A stretch of DNA of 64,000 nt from assembly GCA_910578185.1 (NCBI GenBank), contig CAJTPN010000001.1, positions 9,496 to 73,495 on the forward strand, written 5' to 3'. Position numbers and translations under genes: made by a program. Numbering within the stretch: the first letter of the stretch is position 1; every line of letters begins with the position of its first letter. Positions 51,248 to 60,209 of the stretch are shown in pieces. The notes beneath the pieces were generated by a model. The model saw only the letters and a program-made list of their open reading frames with translations. It searched no databases and was not told where the DNA came from. The DNA comes from an uncultured Acetatifactor sp. (GTDB lineage: Bacteria > Bacillota > Clostridia > Lachnospirales > Lachnospiraceae).

Positions 51248-54082
51248 GTGGGATTTTTGAATCAGAGTCAACAGGAGCAAAGGAAAACAGAGCGTTTCGT
51301 ACTGTTTTTTTATACTTTTATTACCGTCGATCTGTGTATCGGCAATGCCAGGAGCGGAGTGGGGATATGGATTCCCATTTTGATGATTTTGGCATTGTCG
51401 GCGGCATGGATGGTATATTTCAGTAAGTTTCAGACATATCGAAAAAGGGCAGTGTTTACCACGTTCATGATGCAGACGACCCTTGTGCTGCGGGCGGTAA
51501 GCAGTGATGATAAGCCGGCGCTGATAATGGGTTTTATGGTGATGACGATCCTGGTGGCATTTTTCGGTCTCCAGGATATTTTGTGGCTTACGCTGCTGTC
51601 GGCCTTTTTTATTATCTTATACCACGGAATTATCACAGCAACATTTGAACTGGCAAGTGCGGACGCCCTTGCGCGCATTCTGCCCCAGGTGGGATATATG
51701 ATATGTCTGGAATGGATACTGCATACCTGGCTGAAATACAGAAACGAAAATAATGTACAGGCCTATAAAATGATTGACGCTCTGATGGAAGCGGAGCGGA
51801 GCAAGGATGATTTCCTGGCCAATATCAGTCATGAAATCCGCACACCCGTGAACACGATCTGTGGTATGAGTGAAATGGCGCTGCGGGAACAGGACGGGGA
51901 GAGAGTGCGGGAGGAGGTCTTTGGCATTCGGAATGCGGGGCATAATCTCATGTCCTTAGTCAACGACATTCTGGATTTCTCTCAACTGCAGCAGGGTAAG
52001 ATGAATCTGGAGGAAGAGGCATATCAGATTACTTCCACAATTAACGATATTATAAATACTGCCATGGCCAGAAAGGGAGATAAGCCAATTGAACTGATTG
52101 TGAATTGTGCCGCCGATATACCCAGTGAGCTTTTTGGGGATGAAAAGAAAATTCGCAGGGTTATTATGAATCTGGTGGACAATGCCATAAAGTTTACCAA
52201 TGAGGGGGGCGTTGTCATTGACATAAGCGCAAGAAGGGAAAATTACGGGGTCAACCTCTGTGTCACGGTGAAGGATACGGGACGCGGTATCAGCGAGGAG
52301 AGTTTGGAAAAGCTTTTTGAAAGCTTCAGTCAGGTGGATACAAGGAGAAACCGTCAGGAAGGAGGTGTGGGATTGGGGCTTGCCATATCCAGGGCGCTGA
52401 TTGCGAAGATGGGCGGGACGATCACTGTCCGCAGTCAGCTTGGAAAGGGAAGTATCTTTCGATTTGTAGTGCCTCAGAAGGTTCTGGATGAAACGCCAAT
52501 CGGACGGCTTGTACATGGAGAAGAGCTGAATATAGCGGCATATTTTGACATGGAGCAATTTGACATGATAACCATCAGGGATGAGTATACCGGACTGATC
52601 GAGCGTATGATACGGCAGCTGCAGGTGCGCTGTCATGTATGCAGGAATCTTGCGGAACTGAAACGACGGGAGAGCATTCAACCCTTTACCCATGTCTTTA
52701 TCAGTATGGAGGAATATCAGGAGGACGGGAAATATTTTGACGATCTGGCAAAAAGGACAAAGGTGATACTGGTGGTGGACAGGGAAAACGGCAAATGTGT
52801 AACAAATCCTGATATTATAAGGCTTTATGAACCATTGTATATTCTGCCGGTAGTGACGATATTAAACGACGGCGAAGATGTGGAAGGCGGTCTGCGGGAG
52901 GTGCGGCAGGGAAAATTTACGGCACCGGAGGTTCATGTTCTGGTTGTGGATGATAACAGGATGAATATTCGTGTCATAGAGGGTCTGTTGAAGGAGTATC
53001 AAATTAAAGTGACGCATGCGGCCAGCGGGCAGGAGGCGCTGAAGGCCATTGAGCGTATGTGTTACGACTTTGTCTTTATGGATCACATGATGCCGGAGAT
53101 GGATGGGGTGGAGACATTGCATCGCATTCGGGATAAAGCGGGAAATTATTATAAGAGAGTACCGGTCATTGCATTGACGGCAAACGCGGCCCCGGGGAAT
53201 CGGGAGATGTTTCTGGAGGAGGGGTTCAGCGATTTTGTGGCAAAACCCATAGAATTATCCGTGCTTGAGAGGGTACTCAGGCGCAATCTGCCGGAAGAGA
53301 AGCTGATCTATGCGGAAGAGAGAGGCTTTGCCGGTTTGGTGGAACAAAGGGGATCAAAGCATAAAATTTGCCTGGAAACAGGAGAACAGGATGATGTGGA
53401 GCAGAAGCTGTCGGCAGCAGGTCTTGATGTGGAGAAGGGATTTTTGTACTGTGGCGGCAGAGAGAAATATTTGAGTGTGCTCAGGGCGTATCGGGAGGAA
53501 GGGGAGGAAAACTGCCGGTTATTGGCTAAATATTATGAGCAGCAGGATTGGGCAAACTATACCATAAAGGTACATGCGCTGAAGAGTACCATGCGCAGTA
53601 TAGGCGCCCTGAGGCTGTCCGAGATGGCAAAGGCACTTGAGGAAGCAGGGAAAAGCGGCCGCATTGACTATATTATGGCGCATCATCAGGAACTGGCATG
53701 GGAGCATGTGAATATGATGGGGGAGTTGGCGGTGTTGGAAATGAGTTTCGGGCAGCTTGATATAACTGATCCAAAAGAGGAGCAAAACAGCGGGGGGGAA
53801 GGGCCGGGACAGGACATATCTGAACTGGACCAGGAAGGTTTTGACAGGATGATGGCACAGCTGGAGGAGGCAATGTATGGGCTGGACGGGGAGGAAATGC
53901 TTTCGGTGGTGACGCAGATGCAGGCTTATACTTATTGCGGCAGCAGGCTGAAAGGTTTGCTGGAACCGGTGAGGAAAAAGATTGAGAAGGCGGATTATAT
54001 GTCGGCGGTGGAGATGGTGCAGCGACTTTACAGCCGTCTGAAGGCCGGGATTGATGGGGAAGAGGGGGCGGCGGAAAGATGA
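51248..54082 (+). CDS. Hybrid sensor histidine kinase with receiver and HPt domains
   Basis: A 944-residue membrane kinase. About five membrane helices lie in the first 160 residues, followed by HisKA with His195 (NISHEIRTPVNT), the ATPase domain (NLVDNAIKF, GVGLGLAIS), a poorly conserved pseudo-receiver-like stretch at ~420-560, a full receiver with Asp612 (FVFMDHMMPEMDG), and an HPt domain with His776 (VHALKSTMRSIGA). The complete relay His-Asp-His suggests transfer to a separate receiver, possibly the upstream HD protein. The start is GTG 51248 after GGAGGAGAA. It overlaps the next kinase gene by 4 bp. Confidence 0.9.
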   Translation: MGFLNQSQQEQRKTERFVLFFYTFITVDLCIGNARSGVGIWIPILMILALSAAWMVYFSKFQTYRKRAVFTTFMMQTTLVLRAVSSDDKPALIMGFMVMTILVAFFGLQDILWLTLLSAFFIILYHGIITATFELASADALARILPQVGYMICLEWILHTWLKYRNENNVQAYKMIDALMEAERSKDDFLANISHEIRTPVNTICGMSEMALREQDGERVREEVFGIRNAGHNLMSLVNDILDFSQLQQGKMNLEEEAYQITSTINDIINTAMARKGDKPIELIVNCAADIPSELFGDEKKIRRVIMNLVDNAIKFTNEGGVVIDISARRENYGVNLCVTVKDTGRGISEESLEKLFESFSQVDTRRNRQEGGVGLGLAISRALIAKMGGTITVRSQLGKGSIFRFVVPQKVLDETPIGRLVHGEELNIAAYFDMEQFDMITIRDEYTGLIERMIRQLQVRCHVCRNLAELKRRESIQPFTHVFISMEEYQEDGKYFDDLAKRTKVILVVDRENGKCVTNPDIIRLYEPLYILPVVTILNDGEDVEGGLREVRQGKFTAPEVHVLVVDDNRMNIRVIEGLLKEYQIKVTHAASGQEALKAIERMCYDFVFMDHMMPEMDGVETLHRIRDKAGNYYKRVPVIALTANAAPGNREMFLEEGFSDFVAKPIELSVLERVLRRNLPEEKLIYAEERGFAGLVEQRGSKHKICLETGEQDDVEQKLSAAGLDVEKGFLYCGGREKYLSVLRAYREEGEENCRLLAKYYEQQDWANYTIKVHALKSTMRSIGALRLSEMAKALEEAGKSGRIDYIMAHHQELAWEHVNMMGELAVLEMSFGQLDITDPKEEQNSGGEGPGQDISELDQEGFDRMMAQLEEAMYGLDGEEMLSVVTQMQAYTYCGSRLKGLLEPVRKKIEKADYMSAVEMVQRLYSRLKAGIDGEEGAAER

Positions 54083-56793
54083 GGAAGCTGTACGAGTTGT
54101 TTCGTCAGATGATCTATGGAGGGGAAATTGAACTGCGGGAACGGATTTTCAGGATGATCATACTGGTGGGCGGGGGGCTGGCCATGGCCGGAATCCTGGA
54201 ATCGTTAATCCTGATGGATATCAACGTGATTCTTTTTCCTTTGCTGGTGCTTCTGGTAGTACTGGGAGCGGAGCTGCTGATCACTTTTAAATACCGCAGG
54301 ATTGACCTGGCCGCAATGATTGTGGGATTTTTTATCATCCTGGTGGTATTTCCGGGAATGTTTTATTTAAGCGGCGGATTGAAAGGGGGAGCGCCCCTGT
54401 GGTTTGCGCTGGGGCTGTTCTATGTGTTTTTGATGTTTTCCGGGAAGAAGCTGATTTTTTTCCTGATACTGTCCCTGGTGGTGGATGCGTTCACCTATGT
54501 TTTTTGCTATTGGCATCCGGAAATAGTAGTGCCCATGGATTCGGAGCTTGCGGCATATTTCGACTCCCTTTTTTCAGTGTTTGCGGTGGGGCTGGCAGTG
54601 GGAGCCATTCTGAAAGTACAGGCAAGGATGTTTTATATTGAGCGTTCCGTTGCCCGCAGGCAGCAGGAGGAACTGGAAGAGATCAGCGATTCCAAAAACA
54701 GCTTTTTTGCCAGTATGAGCCATGAAATCCGTACGCCCATCAATACCATCGTAGGGCTGAACGAAATGATTCTCCGGGAGAGCGGGGAGGCGCAGACCAG
54801 AGAATATGCCGCAAATATAAGGGATGCCAGCAGTATGCTGTTAAATCTGGTAAACGATATTCTGGATTTGTCTCAGCTTGAAATGAAAAAGATGGAGATC
54901 ATTCCTCTGGAGTACAAAACTTCGGAACTATTTGAGGGATTGATCAATATGATACGGGTTCGCCTGAAAGAAAAGAAACTAAAATTCCTGGTGGATATAG
55001 ACGAAAACCTTCCGGCAGTTCTGTTTGGGGACATGAAGAGGATCAATCAGGTTGTGTTAAATATCCTTACCAATGCCGCAAAGTATACGGAAACAGGTTC
55101 CGTCACCTTATCCGTCCACGTGGAACCGGCCGGCGAGGGAGAGGTATTTTTGAGGATTTCCGTGGCGGACACCGGTATTGGAATCAAGAAAGAGGAACTG
55201 GAATATATCTATGAGTCCTTTAAGAGAATGGATGAAAGAAAAAATTTAAAGGTGGAAGGCAGCGGCCTTGGGCTGTCCATCACAAAACAGTTGGTGGATT
55301 TGATGGACGGTGAAATCACGGTGGACAGCATCTACATGAGGGGGTCCACCTTTACCGTGGTATTGCCACAGATGGTGGTTGACAGCACGCCCATTGGATA
55401 TGTGAATTTCCTGGCGGGAAGCAGGGCGGAGACGGAGGAATATCAGCCAAGCTTTGAGGCGCCGGAGGCCCGGATATTGATTGTGGACGACAATCCCATG
55501 AATGCGCTGGTGGAAAGTAAGCTGTTGGAGGCCACCAAAGTACAGATTGATGTGGCGGAAAATGGTATGCATTGTCTGGAAATGACCAAACGAAAGTACT
55601 ATCATGTGATACTGATGGACTACCTGATGCCGGAGCTGGACGGCGTATCCACCTTAAGGCAGCTTCGGAAACAGGAGAATGGCTTGTGCAGAGAGTCGGC
55701 GGTGGTGGTATTGTCTGCCAATTCCATGGCGGAGTCGGGCGGGGCATATCTTGAGGATGGATTTGACGGATATCTGGAGAAGCCTGTAAGGGGGGCATTG
55801 CTGGAAGCGGAGCTTTTAAAGTTTATTCCGGAGGATATCATAGAGTATCGACTGGAAACAGGTGGGATCGGGCAGGAGATAGACAGTGGGATGCAGATTC
55901 GGCGGGTAAACCGCAGCCGGAAGAAGAAAGTATATATCACAACGGATTGTGTCAGCGACTTGCCGGGGAATCTGGCGGAAAAGTACGATATCGGTCTGAT
56001 GTATCTGTATATCAGGACGGAGAGAGGGCGTTTTTCCGATGTACTGGAGATAGCGTCGGACAATCTGACTCAATATATGACGGATACGAAGAGCACTGCG
56101 TTTGCGGACGGCGTGTCCGTGGAGGAATGCGAGGAATTTTTTGCGGAAGCATTGACAAGGGCGGAGGAAGTGATTCATATTTCCATGGCCAGGCATGTGG
56201 GAAAGACTTATGAAGTGGCGGTGGCGGCTGCAAGGGGATTCGGACATGTGCATGTGATAGATTCTTCCCATGTTTCCTGCGGACAGGCGCTGGTGGCGCT
56301 GTACGCGGGTAAGCTTGCGATGGAGAGATACGATACCGCCGCCATCTGTGAGCGGGTGGAGAAGATAAAGAAACGGATTATGTCCCGCTATATCATGCCT
56401 GGGGCGGATCTTTTATACCAGCGCGGGTTTGTCAACAAAGCCACGGCAATGGTCTGCGGACTGTTTCATCTGCATCCTGTACTTAGGATGAGCCAGAGCA
56501 AAATGACGGTGGCGGGAATCAGGGCCGGTAAAATGGACGGGGCGTGGAGAAGATTTATCCGCAGACATTTGCGGAGAAAGAGCAGAATCAGCACGGACGT
56601 TGTCTTTATTTCTCATGTGGGGTGCAGCGTGGAGCAGCAGGAGCTTATCCGGGAAGAAATCCTGCGCTGGATTCCCTTTCGGAAGGTTATAATGCAGAGG
56701 GCTTCCGTTTCCATAGCGTGCAGCGCGGGTATCGGCACATTTGGCTTTGCATATTATTCCAATCAGGGGGAGGAACAGGAAACGAAAGAATGA
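54079..56793 (+). CDS. Hybrid histidine kinase fused to a DegV domain
   Basis: A 904-residue protein. Residues 20-185 hold about six membrane helices; HisKA carries His215 (SMSHEIRTPINT); the ATPase domain has NILTNAAKY and GSGLGLSIT; the receiver has Asp514 (ILMDYLMPELDG). From about 615 a complete DegV domain follows: VYITTDCVSDLPGNLAEKY, HISMARHVGKTYEVA, VHVIDSSHVSCGQALVA and the C-terminal SIACSAGIGTFG. DegV proteins bind fatty acids, as in FakB, which presents them to a kinase. The fusion suggests sensing or coupling of lipid supply to signalling. The final helix lacks any DNA-binding domain. Confidence 0.88.
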   Translation: MRKLYELFRQMIYGGEIELRERIFRMIILVGGGLAMAGILESLILMDINVILFPLLVLLVVLGAELLITFKYRRIDLAAMIVGFFIILVVFPGMFYLSGGLKGGAPLWFALGLFYVFLMFSGKKLIFFLILSLVVDAFTYVFCYWHPEIVVPMDSELAAYFDSLFSVFAVGLAVGAILKVQARMFYIERSVARRQQEELEEISDSKNSFFASMSHEIRTPINTIVGLNEMILRESGEAQTREYAANIRDASSMLLNLVNDILDLSQLEMKKMEIIPLEYKTSELFEGLINMIRVRLKEKKLKFLVDIDENLPAVLFGDMKRINQVVLNILTNAAKYTETGSVTLSVHVEPAGEGEVFLRISVADTGIGIKKEELEYIYESFKRMDERKNLKVEGSGLGLSITKQLVDLMDGEITVDSIYMRGSTFTVVLPQMVVDSTPIGYVNFLAGSRAETEEYQPSFEAPEARILIVDDNPMNALVESKLLEATKVQIDVAENGMHCLEMTKRKYYHVILMDYLMPELDGVSTLRQLRKQENGLCRESAVVVLSANSMAESGGAYLEDGFDGYLEKPVRGALLEAELLKFIPEDIIEYRLETGGIGQEIDSGMQIRRVNRSRKKKVYITTDCVSDLPGNLAEKYDIGLMYLYIRTERGRFSDVLEIASDNLTQYMTDTKSTAFADGVSVEECEEFFAEALTRAEEVIHISMARHVGKTYEVAVAAARGFGHVHVIDSSHVSCGQALVALYAGKLAMERYDTAAICERVEKIKKRIMSRYIMPGADLLYQRGFVNKATAMVCGLFHLHPVLRMSQSKMTVAGIRAGKMDGAWRRFIRRHLRRKSRISTDVVFISHVGCSVEQQELIREEILRWIPFRKVIMQRASVSIACSAGIGTFGFAYYSNQGEEQETKE

Positions 56794-56812
56794 AAAAATT
56801 TCTCGTATCATA

Positions 56813-56842
56813 TTGACTTTTTAACAGGATTGAGGTTATTAT
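56813..56842 (+). promoter_or_regulatory. Promoter for the first leader-peptide gene
   Basis: TTGACT at 56813-56818, an 18-bp spacer and TATTAT at 56837-56842; the start codon follows 45 bp later behind AAGGAGG. Confidence 0.7.
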
Positions 56843-56887
56843 AGAAATGAAAAGTATTATTTTGTTTCTCGGACAAGGAGGTTACAG

Positions 56888-57238
56888 ATGAAAGATTATA
56901 CGAGTCCGGAGGTTCGGCTGACAGACGAGGCGGCGGAAGGCGTATATGCGGCCAGCGGAGAGGAAGAAGTGCTGGGAAGTAAATGTGACAGTGTTTATAT
57001 GAAAGGGATCTGGCAGGGGCCGGATTACAGCGATTGGGCCGGCGGTACCAGAGGGTATAAGGATCAGTTTGGCTGCTTGGGATGCCGTGCCAATACGGCG
57101 ACGGCCTGCGGGTTGCAGACACATTATATTGAATCCGGGGAGGCGTCTTCCTATGACGACGACGATGGTATCAGGATGCCGTCCTGGGAGCAAAAAGGAT
57201 ATGGCCCCAACGATGTTGTGACGGACTGGAGCGTGTAG
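56888..57238 (+). CDS. Leader-bearing small protein 1 (Cys- and Asp-rich)
   Basis: A 116-residue protein with no classical signal peptide. Residues 1-24 form a leader (MKDYTSPEVRL, then EGVYAASG) shared with the next two genes. The rest is unlike them: four cysteines (SKCDS, GCLGC, TACGL), several Gly/Tyr/Trp residues and an Asp run (YDDDDG) before a C-terminal VVTDWSV. The composition resembles a secreted peptide or a substrate for modification. The neighbours (exporter, PqqD-kinase, S26 peptidase) suggest cleavage after ASG and export. No homologue comes to mind; function is unknown. Confidence 0.75.
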   Translation: MKDYTSPEVRLTDEAAEGVYAASGEEEVLGSKCDSVYMKGIWQGPDYSDWAGGTRGYKDQFGCLGCRANTATACGLQTHYIESGEASSYDDDDGIRMPSWEQKGYGPNDVVTDWSV

Positions 57239-57369
57239 TTCTGGGAGTGAATTAATTTTACATAAAAAACCATTTTCAATTTTGGCAATTTTGCCGTATA
57301 CATTTTGTGGTGAAGAATGTATGATAGTACCAGTTATAGTGTTTGGATGCATAGAGAGGAGCGATGCCA

Positions 57370-57774
57370 ATGATTTACGAAAAACCGCAGTTGATTGACG
57401 CAGGCATGGGTGAGGGCGTGTACATGGCCTCCGGTGCGTGTGATTGTTTTGAAATCCAGAGTATCAATGAGAATCCCAATGCAGGTCCCGGAAGGTATTG
57501 GCTTAATTTTGAGATCCAGCATCTTGCATCCCACAGTCATACGGTAGAGCAGGATTGGGCGGGGCTTTGTGTGGAGGCTGTTTTCAATATGGATATCCAG
57601 GCGGTCTGGACGGTTGCGCCGGGGGATGTGGCTACTGTATCCGGCAATACGATCCTGTTAAGGCTTGAGACAGTTTGGCCGGCCGACGGGGATAAGTCCT
57701 ATAATTTCATACAGGTGAACGGTGAAGGTGTGGAAGGGTTGCACTGCGAGTCTCTTACGGCGGTACATATGTAA
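57370..57774 (+). CDS. Leader-bearing small protein 2 (CBM2-like core)
   Basis: A 134-residue protein. The leader (IYEKPQLIDAG, EGVYMASG) ends at residue 22 and the core begins with a Cys-x-Cys. The core is strand-rich with the order ... NFEIQH, AVFNMDIQAVWTV, VATVSGNTILLR, KSYNFIQVNG and a cysteine near the end (LHCES), which resembles a CBM2-type beta-sandwich closed by an N-to-C disulfide. This similarity is my reading, not a search result. The start at 57370 is chosen because AGGAG is 8 bases upstream; ATG 57364 is only 2 bases from it. Confidence 0.75.
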   Translation: MIYEKPQLIDAGMGEGVYMASGACDCFEIQSINENPNAGPGRYWLNFEIQHLASHSHTVEQDWAGLCVEAVFNMDIQAVWTVAPGDVATVSGNTILLRLETVWPADGDKSYNFIQVNGEGVEGLHCESLTAVHM

Positions 57775-57858
57775 GTTTGAGTAAAAATCGAGTTCTTTGA
57801 AAGGATATGCGGCAGCTGAATTTCAGGAACCGAGTGGCAAGAACTCCTTTCTTCGGTA

Positions 57859-57887
57859 TTGAAAGCAGGCAGGAGGCTGCATATATT
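57859..57887 (+). promoter_or_regulatory. Promoter upstream of leader protein 3
   Basis: TTGAAA at 57859-57864, a 17-bp spacer and TATATT at 57882-57887. The start codon lies 28 bp further on. Confidence 0.55.
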
Positions 57888-57915
57888 GTTATATAATGAT
57901 ATATGGAGGGCGGAT

Positions 57916-58344
57916 ATGAAAGATTATGTGAAACCAGTAGTACTTGCAACGGAAGAGGCTTCGGAGGGAGTGTATACGGCCAGCGGGGTGGAAGCATCGG
58001 ATTGCTGGACGGTTAGTGTGCGGAAGGATCAGGACGATGCCGGGGGATATTGCACGTTCCGTGTAGAGGCGCGGCACGGCGATAGTGCGGAGCATATTTC
58101 CGTTAAGACGGTTGTGACCATTTTGTTTGATCAGACCGTTACGGACGCAAAATTTGAAGGATTTGGCGCCGAGGCCAGCGGCAATGTGGTGACCCTGACC
58201 CGTGAGAGTCATGCCAACGCTTATAAGAGCGGAGATAATTTCAATTCTCTTTTGCAGATTTGGAGTCCGGAGTATAAGACGATTGGCGTGGTGAGCGCCG
58301 GGATTACATGTACGAAGGAAGTGAACGTACAGGGCGGTTTTTGA
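57916..58344 (+). CDS. Leader-bearing small protein 3 (CBM2-like core)
   Basis: A 142-residue protein with the 24-residue leader MKDYVKPVVLATEEAS + EGVYTASG, then a core of about 118 residues. The core starts SDCWTVSV and ends ITCTKEV, with strands VVTILFDQTVTDAKF and NVVTLTRESHANAYKSGDNFNSLLQ in the same order as in protein 2, again CBM2-like with cysteines at both ends. GGAGGGCGG precedes ATG 57916; a TTG 19 codons earlier overlaps the promoter. Its own promoter and the following hairpin allow expression at levels different from the transport genes. Confidence 0.75.
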   Translation: MKDYVKPVVLATEEASEGVYTASGVEASDCWTVSVRKDQDDAGGYCTFRVEARHGDSAEHISVKTVVTILFDQTVTDAKFEGFGAEASGNVVTLTRESHANAYKSGDNFNSLLQIWSPEYKTIGVVSAGITCTKEVNVQGGF

Positions 58345-58360
58345 CGGAGTGATCATATTT

Positions 58361-58395
58361 ACAGCATCATCTGTAACGGATGGTGCTGTAGTTTT
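58361..58395 (+). terminator. Attenuator-like hairpin between substrates and machinery
   Basis: ACAGCATCATC (58361-58371) pairs with GATGGTGCTGT (58379-58389), then AGTTTTA. The weak T-run suggests partial termination, which would keep the three small proteins more abundant than the exporter, kinase and peptidase. Confidence 0.6.
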
Positions 58396-58412
58396 ATAGG
58401 AAACTGGTATCT

Positions 58413-60197
58413 ATGAAAAGTAAAATCTTATTTTTCTGGAGGCGGATCAGAGAGGGAAGGCTGCAGGAAATGTGGCTTCAGACAAAGTGGATATACCAGT
58501 ATGGCAGGCGGTATGGTCTGGCCATGGTTTTCTACACCGTTCTGGGGCTGTCGGGTACTTTGATCTCTCTTGGATCCAGCATGGTTTCCAAGAATCTGGT
58601 GGATATTGTCACCGGGCATGAGACCGGTATGCTGGTGAAAACCTTTTGTGCCATGATCGGATTGAACGTTGGCAACACCATCGTCAGCCAGATATCCAAT
58701 TACGCCTCCAACTGGATCAGCATGAAGGTGGACGCGGAGATTAAATCAGATGTCTTTGAGAAAATATTGGTGACGGACTGGGAGTCGCTTACCGGTTATC
58801 ATACAGGAGATTTGCTGACCCGCTGGAGTTCGGACGCCTCCAATATTTCAAACGGGATTTTGAATTTTATTCCAAATGCGGTGATATATTTGTTTCGGTT
58901 TATTAGCGCGTTTGTGATCGTAATCTATTATGACGCTTCTTTTGCGGTGTTTGCCTTTCTTGGCATGCCGGTGAGCCTGCTTTTGTCGAAGACTCTTTTG
59001 AACCGTATGGTGAATAATAATAAACGAAGCGCCGCCATGGGGGCAAAGATGTCCGGTTTTAACCAGGAAACCTTTTCCAATATTCAGACAATCAAAGCTT
59101 TTGATTTGATTCGTCTGTATGTGGAACGTCTCAAGCAGCTGCAGAAGGAATATATTTCCATGCGCCTTGATTTTCAGAGAATGTCCATCTGGACGTCCCT
59201 TCTGCTTTCGACGGTGGGATTACTGGTGTCGTATGCGTCCTATGGATGGGGAATTTACCGGGTTTGGAGCGGCGCTATCAGCTACGGTACCATGACTATG
59301 TTTTTGAGTCTTTCCAGTACTTTGACGGGAACGCTTCACAATCTGACTTCATTGGTTCCCTCTGCCATTGGTCTGACTACATCGGCAGGACGGTTGATGG
59401 ATATTGTGGAAATGCCCCGGGAGGATTACAGTCATGAGAAGGAAGTAGAGCAGTTTTATATAAGACACAGGCACGAGGGCGTCGGTTTGTGCATCCATGG
59501 TTTAAAATATGCTTATCACACAGGGACTAAGGTTTTTGAAAACGCATCCATGGAAGTTCATCCCCATGAAATTGCGGCGCTGGTAGGGCCTTCCGGAGAG
59601 GGGAAGACCACCATGCTTCGTCTGATGCTTTCCCTGATGCCCATACAGGGCGGACAGGCGTTTATTTGCGGTGGGAGCGGCAGCCTGCGGGAGCCGGATG
59701 TGGATTTGGTGGACTTGACGCCTTCTACCAGAAAGTTGTTTTCCTATGTCCCACAGGGCAATACCATGTTTTCCGGAACCATTGCGGAGAATATGAGAAA
59801 TGTGAAGCCGGATGCCAGTGACGGCGAGATTGTGGAGGCTTTAAAGGCAGCCTGTGCGTGGGATTTTGTCTCCAGGATGCCCGATGGAATCCACAGTGAG
59901 ATAAAGGAACGGGGGGGCGGTTTTTCCGAGGGCCAGGCCCAGCGGCTTTCCATTGCCAGAGCGCTGCTTCGGAAATCTCCCATTCTGTTGCTGGACGAGG
60001 CCACGTCGGCTCTGGATGTGGCGACGGAACGGGAAGTATTGCGGAATATTATGCAGGATGCGTATCCGCGTACCTGTATCGTCACCACCCACAGGCCCAC
60101 AGTGCTGGGTATCTGTACCCGTGTGTATGCCATTCGGGAGAAACGTTGTGAGGTGCTGACAAATGAAGAGATAAACGCCATGATGCGTGACTTTTGA
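58413..60197 (+). CDS. ABC exporter, permease and ATPase in one chain
   Basis: A 594-residue type I exporter half-transporter. Six membrane helices occupy about 35-320. The ATPase domain has Walker A GPSGEGKTT near 391-399, a non-standard signature SEGQAQRLSIARALL and Walker B ILLLDEATSALD; the switch His is in TTHRPTVLG. It has no C39 peptidase domain, unlike typical bacteriocin exporters, so cargo processing must come from another enzyme, presumably the S26 peptidase two genes on. It probably works as a homodimer exporting the three leader proteins. Confidence 0.9.
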   Translation: MKSKILFFWRRIREGRLQEMWLQTKWIYQYGRRYGLAMVFYTVLGLSGTLISLGSSMVSKNLVDIVTGHETGMLVKTFCAMIGLNVGNTIVSQISNYASNWISMKVDAEIKSDVFEKILVTDWESLTGYHTGDLLTRWSSDASNISNGILNFIPNAVIYLFRFISAFVIVIYYDASFAVFAFLGMPVSLLLSKTLLNRMVNNNKRSAAMGAKMSGFNQETFSNIQTIKAFDLIRLYVERLKQLQKEYISMRLDFQRMSIWTSLLLSTVGLLVSYASYGWGIYRVWSGAISYGTMTMFLSLSSTLTGTLHNLTSLVPSAIGLTTSAGRLMDIVEMPREDYSHEKEVEQFYIRHRHEGVGLCIHGLKYAYHTGTKVFENASMEVHPHEIAALVGPSGEGKTTMLRLMLSLMPIQGGQAFICGGSGSLREPDVDLVDLTPSTRKLFSYVPQGNTMFSGTIAENMRNVKPDASDGEIVEALKAACAWDFVSRMPDGIHSEIKERGGGFSEGQAQRLSIARALLRKSPILLLDEATSALDVATEREVLRNIMQDAYPRTCIVTTHRPTVLGICTRVYAIREKRCEVLTNEEINAMMRDF

Positions 60198-60209
60198 GGA
60201 AGGATTTAT

